Shown: one piece after another, positions 12,876-23,842 of the stretch | How the letters are laid out: every line of letters starts with the position of its first letter | Position numbering within the stretch: position 1 is the first letter of the stretch | Source: Lathyrus oleraceus | Taxonomy: Eukaryota; Streptophyta; Magnoliopsida; Fabales; Fabaceae | Length of the DNA stretch: 64,000 bases | Reading direction: 5' to 3' | Assembly (NCBI RefSeq): GCF_024323335.1 | Contig: NC_066583.1 | Coordinates: 371,881,175 to 371,945,174, forward strand | Position numbers and translations under genes: made by a program | The notes under the pieces: model-generated | What the model was told of the DNA's origin: nothing | Databases searched by the model: none | What the model saw: only the letters and a program-made list of their open reading frames with translations

Positions 12876-14790
12876 TCATACGAAGTATTTTTTAACTGCG
12901 TCCGCATTCACAGGGGATGGAAAATCCTCGCCATCCATGGTCGTTAGCAACAAGGCTCCACCAGAGAAAACCTTCCTGACCACGAATGGACCTTCATAAT
13001 TGGGTGTCCATTTGCCCCTTCGATCGTTTTGAGGAGGAAGGATCCTTTTTAGCACCATATCACCCACGTGATATACCCGAGGTCGTACCTTCTTGTCAAA
13101 AGCACGCTTCATCCTCTGCTGGTACAACTGCCCATGACAGATGGCCGCCAACCTCTTTTCCTCAATCAGGCTCAACTCTTCGTACTGGGTCCTTACCCAT
13201 TCGGCCTCTTGCAACTTCACGTCCATCAGGACTCTCAAAGAGGGAATCTGAACCTCAACAGGTAATACCGCCTCCATTCCATATACCAATGAGAAAGGAG
13301 TTGCCCCAGTAGACACACCGAAGATCAATACCCAGGATACCAGTTTCCTACTCAATCACACCGTCGTTGGTGTATTCAAACGTTATCCGGGCAACAAAAT
13401 CTTATTCTCCTTAACCTCCCCATCAGACATCAGAATCCGTTCGGATTCAGGGTCAGGCCCCTCCTCCGGGATCGGTTACTCTCAATCTTTCGATTTGAGC
13501 ACCTCGAGATGTCCTCATCAGGGAACTCAAACCTCCTCGGTTGATAATCCTCCACGGGTTGCTGGGCGATGTAATCAGACAATACACCACTTGATTGCTT
13601 TCTGAGAGTATCCCAAATCAGTCAACATTATTTTGCACCCTTGCAACCCGTCCGGTCAATGCTAGATTCTCAAAAATCTACCTGATCAGATCCATCTCGA
13701 AAATCCACAAAGTGGCATGAATCAGCATATACTGTCTTAGTCGGCGAGCAGCCTATGCCAAAGTACATCAAGTTTTCTCCGAGCAGTGAATGTATTGTTT
13801 CACAGTCGGTAAACTTTTTGCTAAGGTAAATTGCATGCTCTTTTCGACAAGACGCGTCATGCTGACCCAATACACCTCGTAGACCCCTCGAAGGCTGTCA
13901 AGTACCAGATTAACAGTTTCTTTCCATAGGAGGTATCAGAATCAGAGGTTCCTGCAACTTATTCTTTTATTTTTCAATGCCCCTTGGCAATCATTATTCC
14001 ACCTGACCGTTTGATCTTTTTTTTCAACATCTTGAATATAGGTTCGCACGTGGCTGTTAGATAAGATGCGAACCATGACAGGTAGTTCAATCTTTCTAAG
14101 AAACCACGAACCTCTTTCTTTACTTTTTCTCGGTTCAGGCATTTCCTTTTATTGTTCTTTTTTTTCTTTTTCTCTTTTTTTTTTTTTTTTTTTTAACAGG
14201 ATGAACCTCGATTCCTCCCTTACAATGAACCCCAACAGCTTACCGGATCGCACTCTGATAGTGCACTCACTTGAATTCAACCTCAGTTTGAATTGTCTCA
14301 ACCGGTCAAACGACTTGCCCCGGTCTGCCAGATGCCCCTCTCCTGTTTGGAACTTTGCTATCATGTCATAGCATTCAATTTCATGATGAATCATATCATG
14401 AAACAAAGTCACCATGGCTCTCTGATACAGGCACTGGCGTTCTGCTTCTCTAGAGGACAGTCTTCTCTCCATGGTAGCTTGTGCACAACGATATCGGTGT
14501 TCGACCCTGGCATATCCTGACATGACCAGGTGAAGGCATCCACATGCTCTTTCAACAAGGCTACCATTCTGCTCTCGACTTGCCTCTGAAGCGGCCCTAA
14601 TTTCCACTTCCTTCCTAACCTCGGCGGTGGTTGGAATAACAATCTCAACCCGCTCTTCATGCGGCTGAATCACCTTCTCCTCTTGTTTCAACAACCTGGC
14701 TAATTCCAGCAGATCGCAATCTTCTTCGTCCTCTTCTTCAGCAAGATAGATCGAATTGTCGAAGTCATATGAGGTGTAACCAAATTGTTA
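12876..14790 (-). pseudogene. Ogre-A pol remnant (RT-RNase H-integrase with large deletions)
   Basis: From 14790 downward come the acidic lead-in to RT (AEEEDEEDCD, LARLLKQEEKVIQPHEE) and CQDMPGSNTDIVVHKL. A deletion then jumps to YQRAMVTLFHDMIHHEIE, removing the RT fingers and most of the palm. Where Ogre-B has EVYVDDMIAKSQ, this copy has ECYDMIAKFQ, so the catalytic Asp pair is damaged. A T-rich run (about 14158-14195) and frameshifts break MPEPR...RWNNDCQGAL (about 14120-13950) and the RNase H piece GQHDASCRKEHAIYLSKKF (about 13865-13800). After DYIAQQPVEDYQP a second deletion removes the second RNase H and the integrase core. The open tail (13355-12876) is the integrase C-terminus, from STGATPFSLVYGMEAVLP to AVKKYF and stop. 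Confidence 0.85.
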
Positions 14791-15092
14791 TCAACGAGAT
14801 CCGGAGAATTATTTTGTTTCGATATCGGAACGAGACAGATCAAAAGGGAAAAATGAAAACATTGCCATTTTTATTTGTTTTTTAAAACTGCAAAAATAAA
14901 TGAAAAACAGGGAACACCGTTTTTTGACTGAAAAACATCCATTTATTAATGATGCAAAAAATGCAAATTTATGAACATGAGGTGGCCCTTACAATGAACC
15001 AATACGTGTCGGGCAACACGTATGGCTTTCATGCAAATAAAACTGAAAACAGGAAATATCACTCTTCCAGATGAGTGACAGTGCTGATCTTT
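14791..15092 (-). other. Putative Ogre intron between gag-pro and pol
   Basis: This stretch has stops in all frames, is T-rich on the coding strand and includes TTTATTTTTGCAG, a good 3' splice site. Ogres are known to carry an intron here that must be removed to join gag-pro to pol. The exact splice points are not settled by sequence alone. Confidence 0.45.
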
Positions 15093-16790
15093 CTAAGCCT
15101 TCCAGCTTCCTGGTACGCACGGCTTTATCCAACCATCAAACTCGCAATTACTGTCAGTCTCTTCACCCACTGTATAGGCGTGACCCGAATCTTCAGCAAT
15201 TGCACTCACCATCGCCTGACCATGCGCCGGCATGGGATTAGCATTGACATTCGGAGACGGTGCAAAGTTAATAGCCTTGGAGTCCACCAGGTCTTGGACT
15301 ACGTGCTTAAAATCTTTGCAGTCCTCTACACTGTGCCCGGGAGCACCCGAATGGAATTCACATTTGACATTTTCATCAAAATTGGCTGGCCTTTGATCAG
15401 GTCCCATAGGCGCCAAAGTCCTCAACTGTACCAGCCTCATATCTTTCAACTTTTTCAATAGGACAGAGTATGTCACAGGCGGCCTGTCAAAATGCCGATC
15501 ACTCATCCTCCTCCTGACTGGATATCTTGCCCTCTGAGACCTCTGCTGAAATGGCTGACGCTGCTGTTGCTGTTGTGCAAGCTGATTGTCAGCAGGAATA
15601 GTTACCGCAGCGGTGTGCTGGAAGTAACGATCCCTACTGGGTCCTCTCTGAGCGTAGACCGCACTGGTATTACCCTCATTCTTGCGCTGACCGTTCCCGA
15701 ATGGCTTCTTCGACCCTGATGACGAAGCATTACCACCTTGTATTTTCCCCATTTTCAGCCAACTTTCGATTCTCTCCCCTGCCACCACAATGTCAGCAAA
15801 GTTGGTTACCGGACAGCCCACCATTCTTTCAGCAAAAACCCCTTGCAGGGTACCCATGAAGAGATCAGACATCTCACGATCCACCAGCGGAGGTTGAACT
15901 CTGGCAGCCAACTCCCTCCATCTTTGGGCATATTCTTTAAACCCCTCGTTATTTTTCTGAGACATACCCTGCAGCTGGGTACGACTCGGGGCCATATCAG
16001 CATTGAACTGATATTGTTTAAAGAATGCATCTCCCAGATCCTGCCAGCTCTTGATGTCAGCAGATTTCAACTTGGTGTACCACTCTAAGGATCCTCCAGA
16101 CAGACTGTCCTGGAAGAAGTACATCCAGAGCTTTTGATCTGTAGTGTATGCAGAGATCTTTCGGACAAAGGCTTGCAGATGAGTTTCCGGGCAGGAACTC
16201 CCATTATATTTGTCAAATGCGGGCGCCTTGAATTTCTGTGGGATCACAATCCCCTCGACCAGCCCCATGTTAGACATATTCACCACCCCAGGCGTGGCAT
16301 AACTCTCCAAGACCTTGATCTTCTCAGCCAGCAGCTGGATCTCCTTGTTCTGAGGTGGAGCACTATAAGGCACGAAAGGTTCATTCTGCATTGAGAATTG
16401 GTCAGCCTCCCTGTCTTCCTCCTGGTCTTCATCAAACCCATAAAACGGAGGCACAAAATTGTCCTTCTGATTCTGACCCGGTTGGCCACCAGCACCACCA
16501 AGACCACCAGCATTATTCACGAGACCCACAGTCGTCCTCTTTCCACCGTCTCGGGACCCTTGCCCCTGGTTGGAGACTCCATCCAGGTTAACCCCACTGT
16601 TTGCTGCAGAAGCCCGCTCGAGCTTCTCGACTTTGTCAGCCAAAACTTTCTGATCAACTGCAAAACCCTGCATGATGTTGATCAGCTCAGTCATCTTGTC
16701 CTTCAGCTCGAGGAGATCAGTACTTGGGAGATCCATCAGTCGAGGAGTGTTGCGCCTGGTGAAGTATCTGTGAGGACGGGTTGAGTGCAA
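15093..16790 (-). CDS. Ogre-A Gag, intact reading frame with protease deleted
   Basis: An open frame of 565 codons starts MHSTRPHRYFTRRN and has no internal stop. Residues about 25-60 look like a coiled coil (LLELKDKMTELINIMQ). The retrotransposon gag core lies about residues 170-330 (AFDKYNGSSCPETHLQAFV; RTQLQGMSQKNNEGFKEYAQ). A CHHC zinc knuckle, CEFHSGAPGHSVEDC, lies about residues 465-485 and would bind genomic RNA. In complete Ogres a protease domain follows in the same frame. Here the text jumps from AHGQAMVSAIAEDS to the frame's usual last residues, DGWIKPCVPGSWKA, so protease appears deleted. A one-base shift at the very end replaces the family's ARKISTVTH ending with an early stop. 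Gag would form the particle. An intact frame in an otherwise broken element is notable. Confidence 0.85.
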   Translation of the reverse strand: MHSTRPHRYFTRRNTPRLMDLPSTDLLELKDKMTELINIMQGFAVDQKVLADKVEKLERASAANSGVNLDGVSNQGQGSRDGGKRTTVGLVNNAGGLGGAGGQPGQNQKDNFVPPFYGFDEDQEEDREADQFSMQNEPFVPYSAPPQNKEIQLLAEKIKVLESYATPGVVNMSNMGLVEGIVIPQKFKAPAFDKYNGSSCPETHLQAFVRKISAYTTDQKLWMYFFQDSLSGGSLEWYTKLKSADIKSWQDLGDAFFKQYQFNADMAPSRTQLQGMSQKNNEGFKEYAQRWRELAARVQPPLVDREMSDLFMGTLQGVFAERMVGCPVTNFADIVVAGERIESWLKMGKIQGGNASSSGSKKPFGNGQRKNEGNTSAVYAQRGPSRDRYFQHTAAVTIPADNQLAQQQQQRQPFQQRSQRARYPVRRRMSDRHFDRPPVTYSVLLKKLKDMRLVQLRTLAPMGPDQRPANFDENVKCEFHSGAPGHSVEDCKDFKHVVQDLVDSKAINFAPSPNVNANPMPAHGQAMVSAIAEDSGHAYTVGEETDSNCEFDGWIKPCVPGSWKA

Positions 16791-18001
16791 AGGTACAACT
16801 CTACGAGCACGAGCAATGATTCCTGCAAAACAGCAAACAGGTTAATATGCATGAATGCAACGTCTATCCATACGAGGAAAATTCTGTCCTTCGATCCTGG
16901 TTTCATCGAGACCGATAATATTTCACCAATAACATTTTGACATCCAGATGTCTCTCAACCAGATTCTCAATCCATAATACTCCCCATATGGCTAGACGTA
17001 GGTTTAGTGCAGATGAATGCAAACTGAGAATGATGCAGATGAATGAATGCAATGCATTGCCATCCTCCAAGTCATCTGATCATCTGTTGCTCTGAAACCT
17101 GGTCTCTGAACTGATCATAACCATCTGAGGAAACAAATAACCACCAATCCGACTTATGGGTTCCGAAATAAACGGAAGATAGATACATCATCATCATCGT
17201 CATCATCAATCTCTGAGCAGATACCCATCATCATCTGAATCGGCCCGGGGAATCCTGAAATAAACGGATCCCCACTGATAAATAACACGGCCCGGGGAAT
17301 CCTGAAATAAACGGATCCCCACTGATAAATATCACGGACAGCATTTCGGCGTCTCGGCAATAAATGGCCATAAATCCGACTCTTAAATAAGACTCTGATC
17401 CACAGAACCAAAAGTCACCATCTGAATCCATCTGATCATGCATCTGAAAGAATCACCCTCCCCTCACAGGTAAATTCTAAACAGGTCATCCTAAGGCGGA
17501 TAATAGTTTCGACAATCGGGCAGAGATACTCAATGGGTTTGCCCTTTCGGGTGTGCCATTGTAGCTCTCTTAAAACCGTCTGAACCAAAGATCCGGGAAA
17601 TGATCGGTCACCAGAGTCAATAGTTCAAATGAAGTAACTCAACCAAAGTGGAATATTCCCCAATGGAAAGCACTATCAGATGAACCTCGTCCGGCTTGTG
17701 GCATGTCACGTTACAACAATATGCTGATTTAGCAAATGAGGAACGTGAGACCACACTAATCCTAGGTGTATACTCGGGCCTGGGTTTTAGCCCCACTCAG
17801 AACACCCACCCCACACAGAGGAACCACCTGCAAAGAGGACGGCAACAACATGATAGTATGATGCATGCAAGTATTTATGCAAATATATAGGGTTAGAATA
17901 ATAAATGCAATAAATAACACATACAAGCAACCTAAACTAATCCTAGAACGCTAGGAAGGACTCGCTTAGGGACGATGGACCAGCATAGGTCTACATCAGT
18001 T
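16791..18001 (-). other. Ogre-A 5' untranslated region
   Basis: No convincing coding frame is seen between the primer site and gag, so any upstream Ogre ORF1 is absent. A 47-bp unit starting CGGCCCGGGGAATCCTG is tandemly duplicated at 17241-17287 and 17288-17334. A short CAT-repeat stretch lies at about 17187-17215. Confidence 0.65.
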
Positions 18002-18022
18002 GTATCCCCAGCAGAGTCGCCA
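18002..18022 (-). other. Primer-binding site of Ogre-A (tRNA-Arg type)
   Basis: On the minus strand TGGCGACTCTGCTGGGG... begins two bases inside the 5' LTR border at 18025. This is the primer site reported for Ogre elements, complementary to the 3' end of tRNA-Arg. It fixes the element's orientation and the LTR edge. Confidence 0.85.
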
Positions 18023-18024
18023 GC

Positions 18025-21000
18025 TGTCGCATCCGCGAAAAACAACCGGCGAAGCTCAAATAAAAAATACAACACAGAGCCGCCACTGCGCGTTATTTAT
18101 CCCAAGATAGGGAAAGGAAACGCTCAGAGAAACCTGGAAAGGAAATGGTCTCGCGACCAAAGAGAAAGGGTAAGGGAGTCGGTTACGCAAGGGGAAGGTA
18201 TTAGCACCCCTCACGTCCGTCGTACTCGACGGGATCCACGTTCTAAGAAAAGAAAAGGTTGCTAAACATCACACACACACAGGGAACGCAGGTGGGGTTA
18301 AGAGAAGGGAGCTCGATAGGACATCGCATCCTATGCCTACATATCTTGTCTGGAACAAGAATCAGAGCCACTGTAGTTCGGCTTACGCACGCCAAACAAC
18401 ACAAAACATACAAACAAGCAAGGGTGGCAAACATGGAGCCCGACAACCACTGGATGGAATTACGTCAGCATCCGAACCCAAAACACGCGCAAAAGGGCAA
18501 ACGTGGAGCCCGACAGCCAATCACTGGGCTTACGTCGGCATCCGAACCAAAACACACAATCAGATAACAAGTAAACACACGCAAAAAAGAAAAAAAGTTG
18601 CCCGGAGTGGTCTCGCACGACCACCTGCCTACATACCTCGTCTGGAACAAGGATCAGGGCGATGTAGTTCCCCTGAAAGGGACTGAATTGCTAGCCAGAA
18701 ACCAGGGAAAGACACACTACTAGGGAGCTGGACTCGAGCCTAGTGTTGTCATGCATCGTTTACCCTAAGTTCGGTTTTCTATCCTACTTGCATAAGCAAA
18801 CTACTCCTATCCAGGAAAGAAGCAAGCACACAAGCATACAGAATAATTCAAGCATACATCCAATGAGAACAAGCATCTCAAACAGATATCCACATAACAC
18901 GCACTATAACCAAACAAGTGGCTCACACAATAGGTTTGACTGCCTCAGCAAGTCGTCTGTACGGGCTGTGTTTGCTCTTAACCTTGCCATTACGAGGCTA
19001 AGGTGAAGCAGATGAAAGGATGAAGTGAGGATCAGACCTCACAGCTCTTATCCCTAACCAGGGAGAGCTTCTGACAAATGAGCATGGGTCCAGAATGGGG
19101 GAACCCTTCTATACTCAGAGACTCTGACACAATGTGCACTGCACAGGATCTTGGGCTAGGATCTCAATGCTACAACCATGTAATGGGAGCAAAGAGAAGA
19201 CTCACGGAATAGTGGGGGGTAGACTGCATACCCCTACCTTCCACTAATTGCCTTATTTAAAGGACTTTCACCTGCTTGGCACGAAAAATAAACAACCACA
19301 ATCATTGCCTCTTAAGGAGGACTTCAGACATTTGCCCGGCCCGGTAACAGCCGGGTCTCCCAGACTACATGAAGTCAAGAGGACCTACCTCAAGCGGTTT
19401 ACACAACCGAGCAGCGGCTACCAAGCAAGTTCTTAAAAGAACTAGAGCGACTAAAGGTACCTGTACAAAAGCTAACCAGTTAATAACTCAGACAACCAAT
19501 CAGAAAACAACAAGTTAATCAGTCAAACTATGCAAGCCAAGGCACACAAAGGCAAGCTATGAGCTCAAGCCCAAGCTTCACAACCTACAAAACAATGCTA
19601 TGTTAGTGTACAAACATCAAACAACATCATTTCAATCAACTTGGATCATTCTCCATGAGCCTTATGCTATTCCTCCTGAAAAATCAAGCAAATATTAGCA
19701 ACTAGACCACTAGGCCAAGCCTAGGGTCCAAAAGCAAGAAAAATTCCTAAACAGCAAGGTATCTCCAACCAAAGTCAAATTAATGTCAAACAAAAGCCAA
19801 CACAATTAGTCCCATGTCCATATCATTCATCATGTTCCTTTTATGCACAAAACAATCCAAACTAGTTCAAATGGAGCACCAAACATCCAAACAGAACTAT
19901 TGCATTCAAATCCATATCAAAACAAATCCAAAAAATCTCAAATAAATTACACCTAAACAGGACATCTCCTAGGTCTAGCATGTCAAATTTTAGCTTAATT
20001 GGACAAAGGAAACCATGTCAATGAAAATCAACAAAAACAGACACAATTACATGCTCCAAATCACAACATCAACACATGCATTCACTCCAAAAATTCACAA
20101 CTCAATGAAAACAGTAAAGAAATGAGTGAGACCAAAACAGGGATATCACATCATGTGTCTACAACATTCATATCAAATTTCATGATCATTCAATACCATA
20201 TGAGCATTTCACATTAAATCTACCAACATGTATCACATGAGCTTGCACAATTGACCAATCAGAGATGAAAAATAGCAATCAAATTGAAAATGCCACATAA
20301 AATTCCACAAAAATTCACATAGCATCTTAACATGTTAATGAACATCCATGCAAAATTTCATATCATTCTAACAAGCCTAAGTCATTCAAATAAATCCAGC
20401 AAGTTGACACAATGAGGTGTGACACAAATTGTCACACCTAGATTCCAAAATTCATAACTCAAACACCAGGAATCCAAAATTCATGAAATTTACATGTAAA
20501 TAAGCATCAACCAGTCCACAATCACCACAAAAATTTTCAAGCATTTATTTTAGAATATGAGAATTTCACATTGGATTTGGCACAAGGTATCAAAATGTAG
20601 CACATGTTAAAGAAACCTAAGTCAAACACAAATATTACCATGCACAACTTCAACCAATAGGTCAAAAAAATCCTACAGTCAACAAGGAAGTCAAAGAAAA
20701 AATCCACACATTTTTATGATTTTTCTATGATTTTTTATGAATTTTTTAACATGTTTAGGAATTTTTTAGAATTTTTTAGAATTAATATAATTAATTAAAT
20801 GTTCCAATGGCACAATGGTAATTAGTTAAAGGCGGGGGCGGTAAACACTGTATTCGAAAATTCAAATGGAAATGAAGATCAAACACATAAAATTTCCAGA
20901 AACTCGTCTTCTTCAACCCAGACATCTCAAGAACACATGATCCATGAACTTCCACCAAAACGAGCAAATGAATAACCGTTGGACTCGTCTTCTAACCTAG

Positions 21001-23000
21001 AGTACGAATATGAACCTAATTCGACCTACTTGTTCCTCTATCTCCTGAATCGATCGACCTAGGGTTTGTTCTCACAATTTTGAATCCAGATTTCTTCCTA
21101 TATAGTCATCCATTTCACAAACCAAGCACATCACTACGATCTACAATCAACACTCTATAGAACGCATGCAACAATTAAGGCATTGGTGTGATTCGAAAAA
21201 TTGCAAACCTGGAACGGCAGTGTTGAATTTCTGGTTCTTCACGTGTTTTGACCTTAAACAGATGCAGTAGTATCTTGTGGAAGATGAGTAGAATCCTTGA
21301 ATTCAGTTCATGTTGCTCCTAGTGCATCAAATCGCGATTTACCATGAATGAGTGCATTTTGGACAGTCACGATTTGCACTTCTTTCCTTCCAAACTTCAC
21401 AAACAGATGGAGAGGATGATGACTAGAGATCAATGCCAAAAGAAATTCGAGAATTGATCAAGGATTGAGGAAGATTTTTGGATTTGAAGGTTTTGTGTTC
21501 TTGAGGAATTTGAGAGAATGTGGAAGATTTTTGGATCTGATTTTTGGGAAATGTGATTTTTCTGTTATGATTATTGGATGATTAGGAATATATATGGTAC
21601 CTTAATCCATGCTTAATTACACACATTAGCCAAATTGCATTTGATTAGTGAAATGTTAATTTTCAAGTAAGGGCAAAAATGTAACTTCCTAAGCCAGCTC
21701 ATTGCCACCTCATGGACAGCTCACACACTCTCTAAATGACATGTGTGAGCTGTTGCAACTTGTCTCACTCTCATTGGATGTGTATTCTTCATTTTCACCA
21801 TGTGGTAGCTTATGTTCATTTTCCAAATTCCATTTCAATGGCCAATTTTCAAACCATAAGCCTTGGCCATGTTATGATGATTCCAACAAATTTCAAATGC
21901 CATTTATGAGGTGTTGCAAAAATCCCCACTCAAAAATTCCAATTATTTCACAAGTTGGACAATTTTGCCCTTGGTCCATTTTAACTGTCCAGTTGAAAAT
22001 TGACTTTTTGCCTTGACCACTTTTGAGAAAATCCAATTATGCACCATGAAAGTACATGTCAAATGGAGTTTGTGCATATAAAGAACTTGCAATTTGGACA
22101 AACCATGTGGAAATTATGGCCTCCTGATTATGGGTCATTTTTGAAATTCACTGAGCCCTAATTTTCCAACCATACATGGGAATTTCAAGTTCTTGGACAT
22201 TTTGGAAAGGTGAGAACAAGATCTACAACTTTCATGTTGAACAATTTTTCATTTGAAGCTTCCTTGGACACGTGGCTTTGAGGTCCAAAACTTTCCATTT
22301 TTGGAAACTTCCATTACAAGTCACTTTCTATTTTAGGCAGTTTTTGTCCTGACTTGATTTTCTCCATTCTTGAGCTTTGAGATGTCAAATAACACTTGTT
22401 CCAACATGAATGAAGTGTATCCAACTCATTTCCACCTCCAAATCCATCAGATCATGTACAGTTGACCACAGTTGACTTTTTCAACTGATAGATGAATCTG
22501 GCCAAGCATAGATCAATCTGAGCTCCAATCTTCTGATGAAATGGCTCAAGGATGACACCCTAGCCTCAATAAGCTCAATATAATCATAGAATGAACCCCA
22601 TAACCATCATAGACCACATCTCCTGATTATGCCCTGATTGGCCCAATGCAACTGATTAGGGTTGACCAGTGGTCAAAACCCTAATCTCAAGAAATCTGAT
22701 CAATCTTCTGATGATGACAAACCATGATGATGATGTATCATTGTAATCAAGATGGAGACCAATCTTCTTGAGAATCACAAAACCCTAATTTCAACTTCCA
22801 CATCCTCAGATGATTGATGACCAGTCAATAAAACCTTAGGCTTACACTTTGACTTCCTCATCTTCTGAACAAGACTTGGGAGGATGGCTTGCACAATGTA
22901 ACCACATGATATGCAATATGTAATGCCTAATGTCCTAACAAATGATATGCAATATGTTATGCTAGTCCCAAGAGAGGAGGGCAAATTTTGAGGTGTTACA
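18025..23000 (-). repeat. Ogre-A 5' LTR
   Basis: Its 4976 bp match 4457-9432 with six visible substitutions and no length change. It carries the same two double-hairpin modules at 18318-18376 and 18607-18667. Transcription of the element would start inside this LTR and run leftward. No gene is seen inside. Confidence 0.92.
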
Positions 23001-23751
23001 CCCATGATTGATGGTTTTGAGCCATATCTTTAATGAGGGCACTAGCTTCAGGATAAGGTTTGTTCATCAGAGCACCGCCTGCGGCAGCGTCGATGGTCAT
23101 CTTCGTGTTATAGTGAAGTCCATTATAGAAGGTTTGAATGATTAACTAATTTTCTAAACCATGATGTGGGCATGCTCGTAACAACTCTTTATATCTCTCC
23201 CAAGCTTCGAACAGCGATTCTCCTTGGTTTTGGGTAAATCTAGTTATATGGTTTCGAAGAACGGAGGTCTTACTCGGGGGAAAATATCTAGCAAGAAATA
23301 CTCTTCTAAGGTTATCCCAAGTCGTAATGGAATTCGGTGGAAGGGAATCTAACCATGATAGGGCTTTATCTCTGAGGGAAAAAGGAAATAATCTTAAACG
23401 TATTGCCTCAGGAGAAGCTCCATTGGTTTTAAAAGTGTCTGCTAATTGAAGAAATATTTTTAAATGTTGGTTTGGGTTCTCAGTAGCGAGACCTGCAAAT
23501 TGTCTCTGTTGCACTAGTTGCAACAGGGATGGTTTAAGTTCGAAATTATTAGTTGGGATGGTTGGGTTTACTATACTAGAACTAGGTTCTTCATTGGATG
23601 GTTGAGCGAAATCCTTAAGAGGTCTTTGTTCTTGATCTTCGTCCATAGCTCTCTTAATTCTATGAAAGAATAAACGTGCGCGAGCGTAACGTTCAGGTTC
23701 CGCCAGAGGGTATACTAAGCTTAAACTTCCGGTGCTGCGAGTTCTTCGCAT
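23001..23751 (-). pseudogene. Athila gag N-terminal part
   Basis: From the ATG at 23751 the frame reads MRRTRSTGSLSL and then a Retrotrans_gag domain, with NPNQHLKIFLQLADTFKTNG, FPFSLRDKALSWLDSLPP, TTWDNLRRVFLARYFPP and GESLFEAWERYKELLRACP, about residues 75-195. A stop follows HHGLEN (about 23146), after which the same frame continues as LIIQTFYNGL and MTIDAAAGGALMNKPYPEA up to the Ogre-A junction at 23001. The rest of gag resumes at 4456. Confidence 0.85.
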
Positions 23752-23818
23752 TGACCGGCGGGAAATAGCCTAAGTCTAAACGATATAACAACAGGAAAAT
23801 GGAATTGGACGAAATTGG

Positions 23819-23836
23819 TCCCCGGCAACGGCGCCA
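23819..23836 (-). other. Primer-binding site of the Athila element
   Basis: Minus-strand TGGCGCCGTTGCCGGGGA is a very common plant gypsy primer site (tRNA-Asp type). It lies six bases from the LTR edge at 23843. Confidence 0.85.
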
Positions 23837-23842
23837 AAAACT

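Larger units (their letters stand above)
4457..23000 (-). mobile_element. Ogre-A: complete, internally deleted Ogre-type Ty3/gypsy element
   Basis: Two direct repeats of equal length (4976 bp) bound an 8592-bp interior. Read on the minus strand, the element starts TGTAACACCTCAAAATTTGC at 23000 and ends GATGCGACA at 4457. It has an Ogre-type primer site, an intact gag, a wrecked pol and a long 3' UTR with a 66-bp tandem array. The 5-bp TSD CCCAT flanks it. The interior is short for an Ogre: protease, the RT core, most of RNase H and the integrase core are missing. Near-identical LTRs show that the last transposition was recent, so the deletions very likely came first. Confidence 0.9.
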
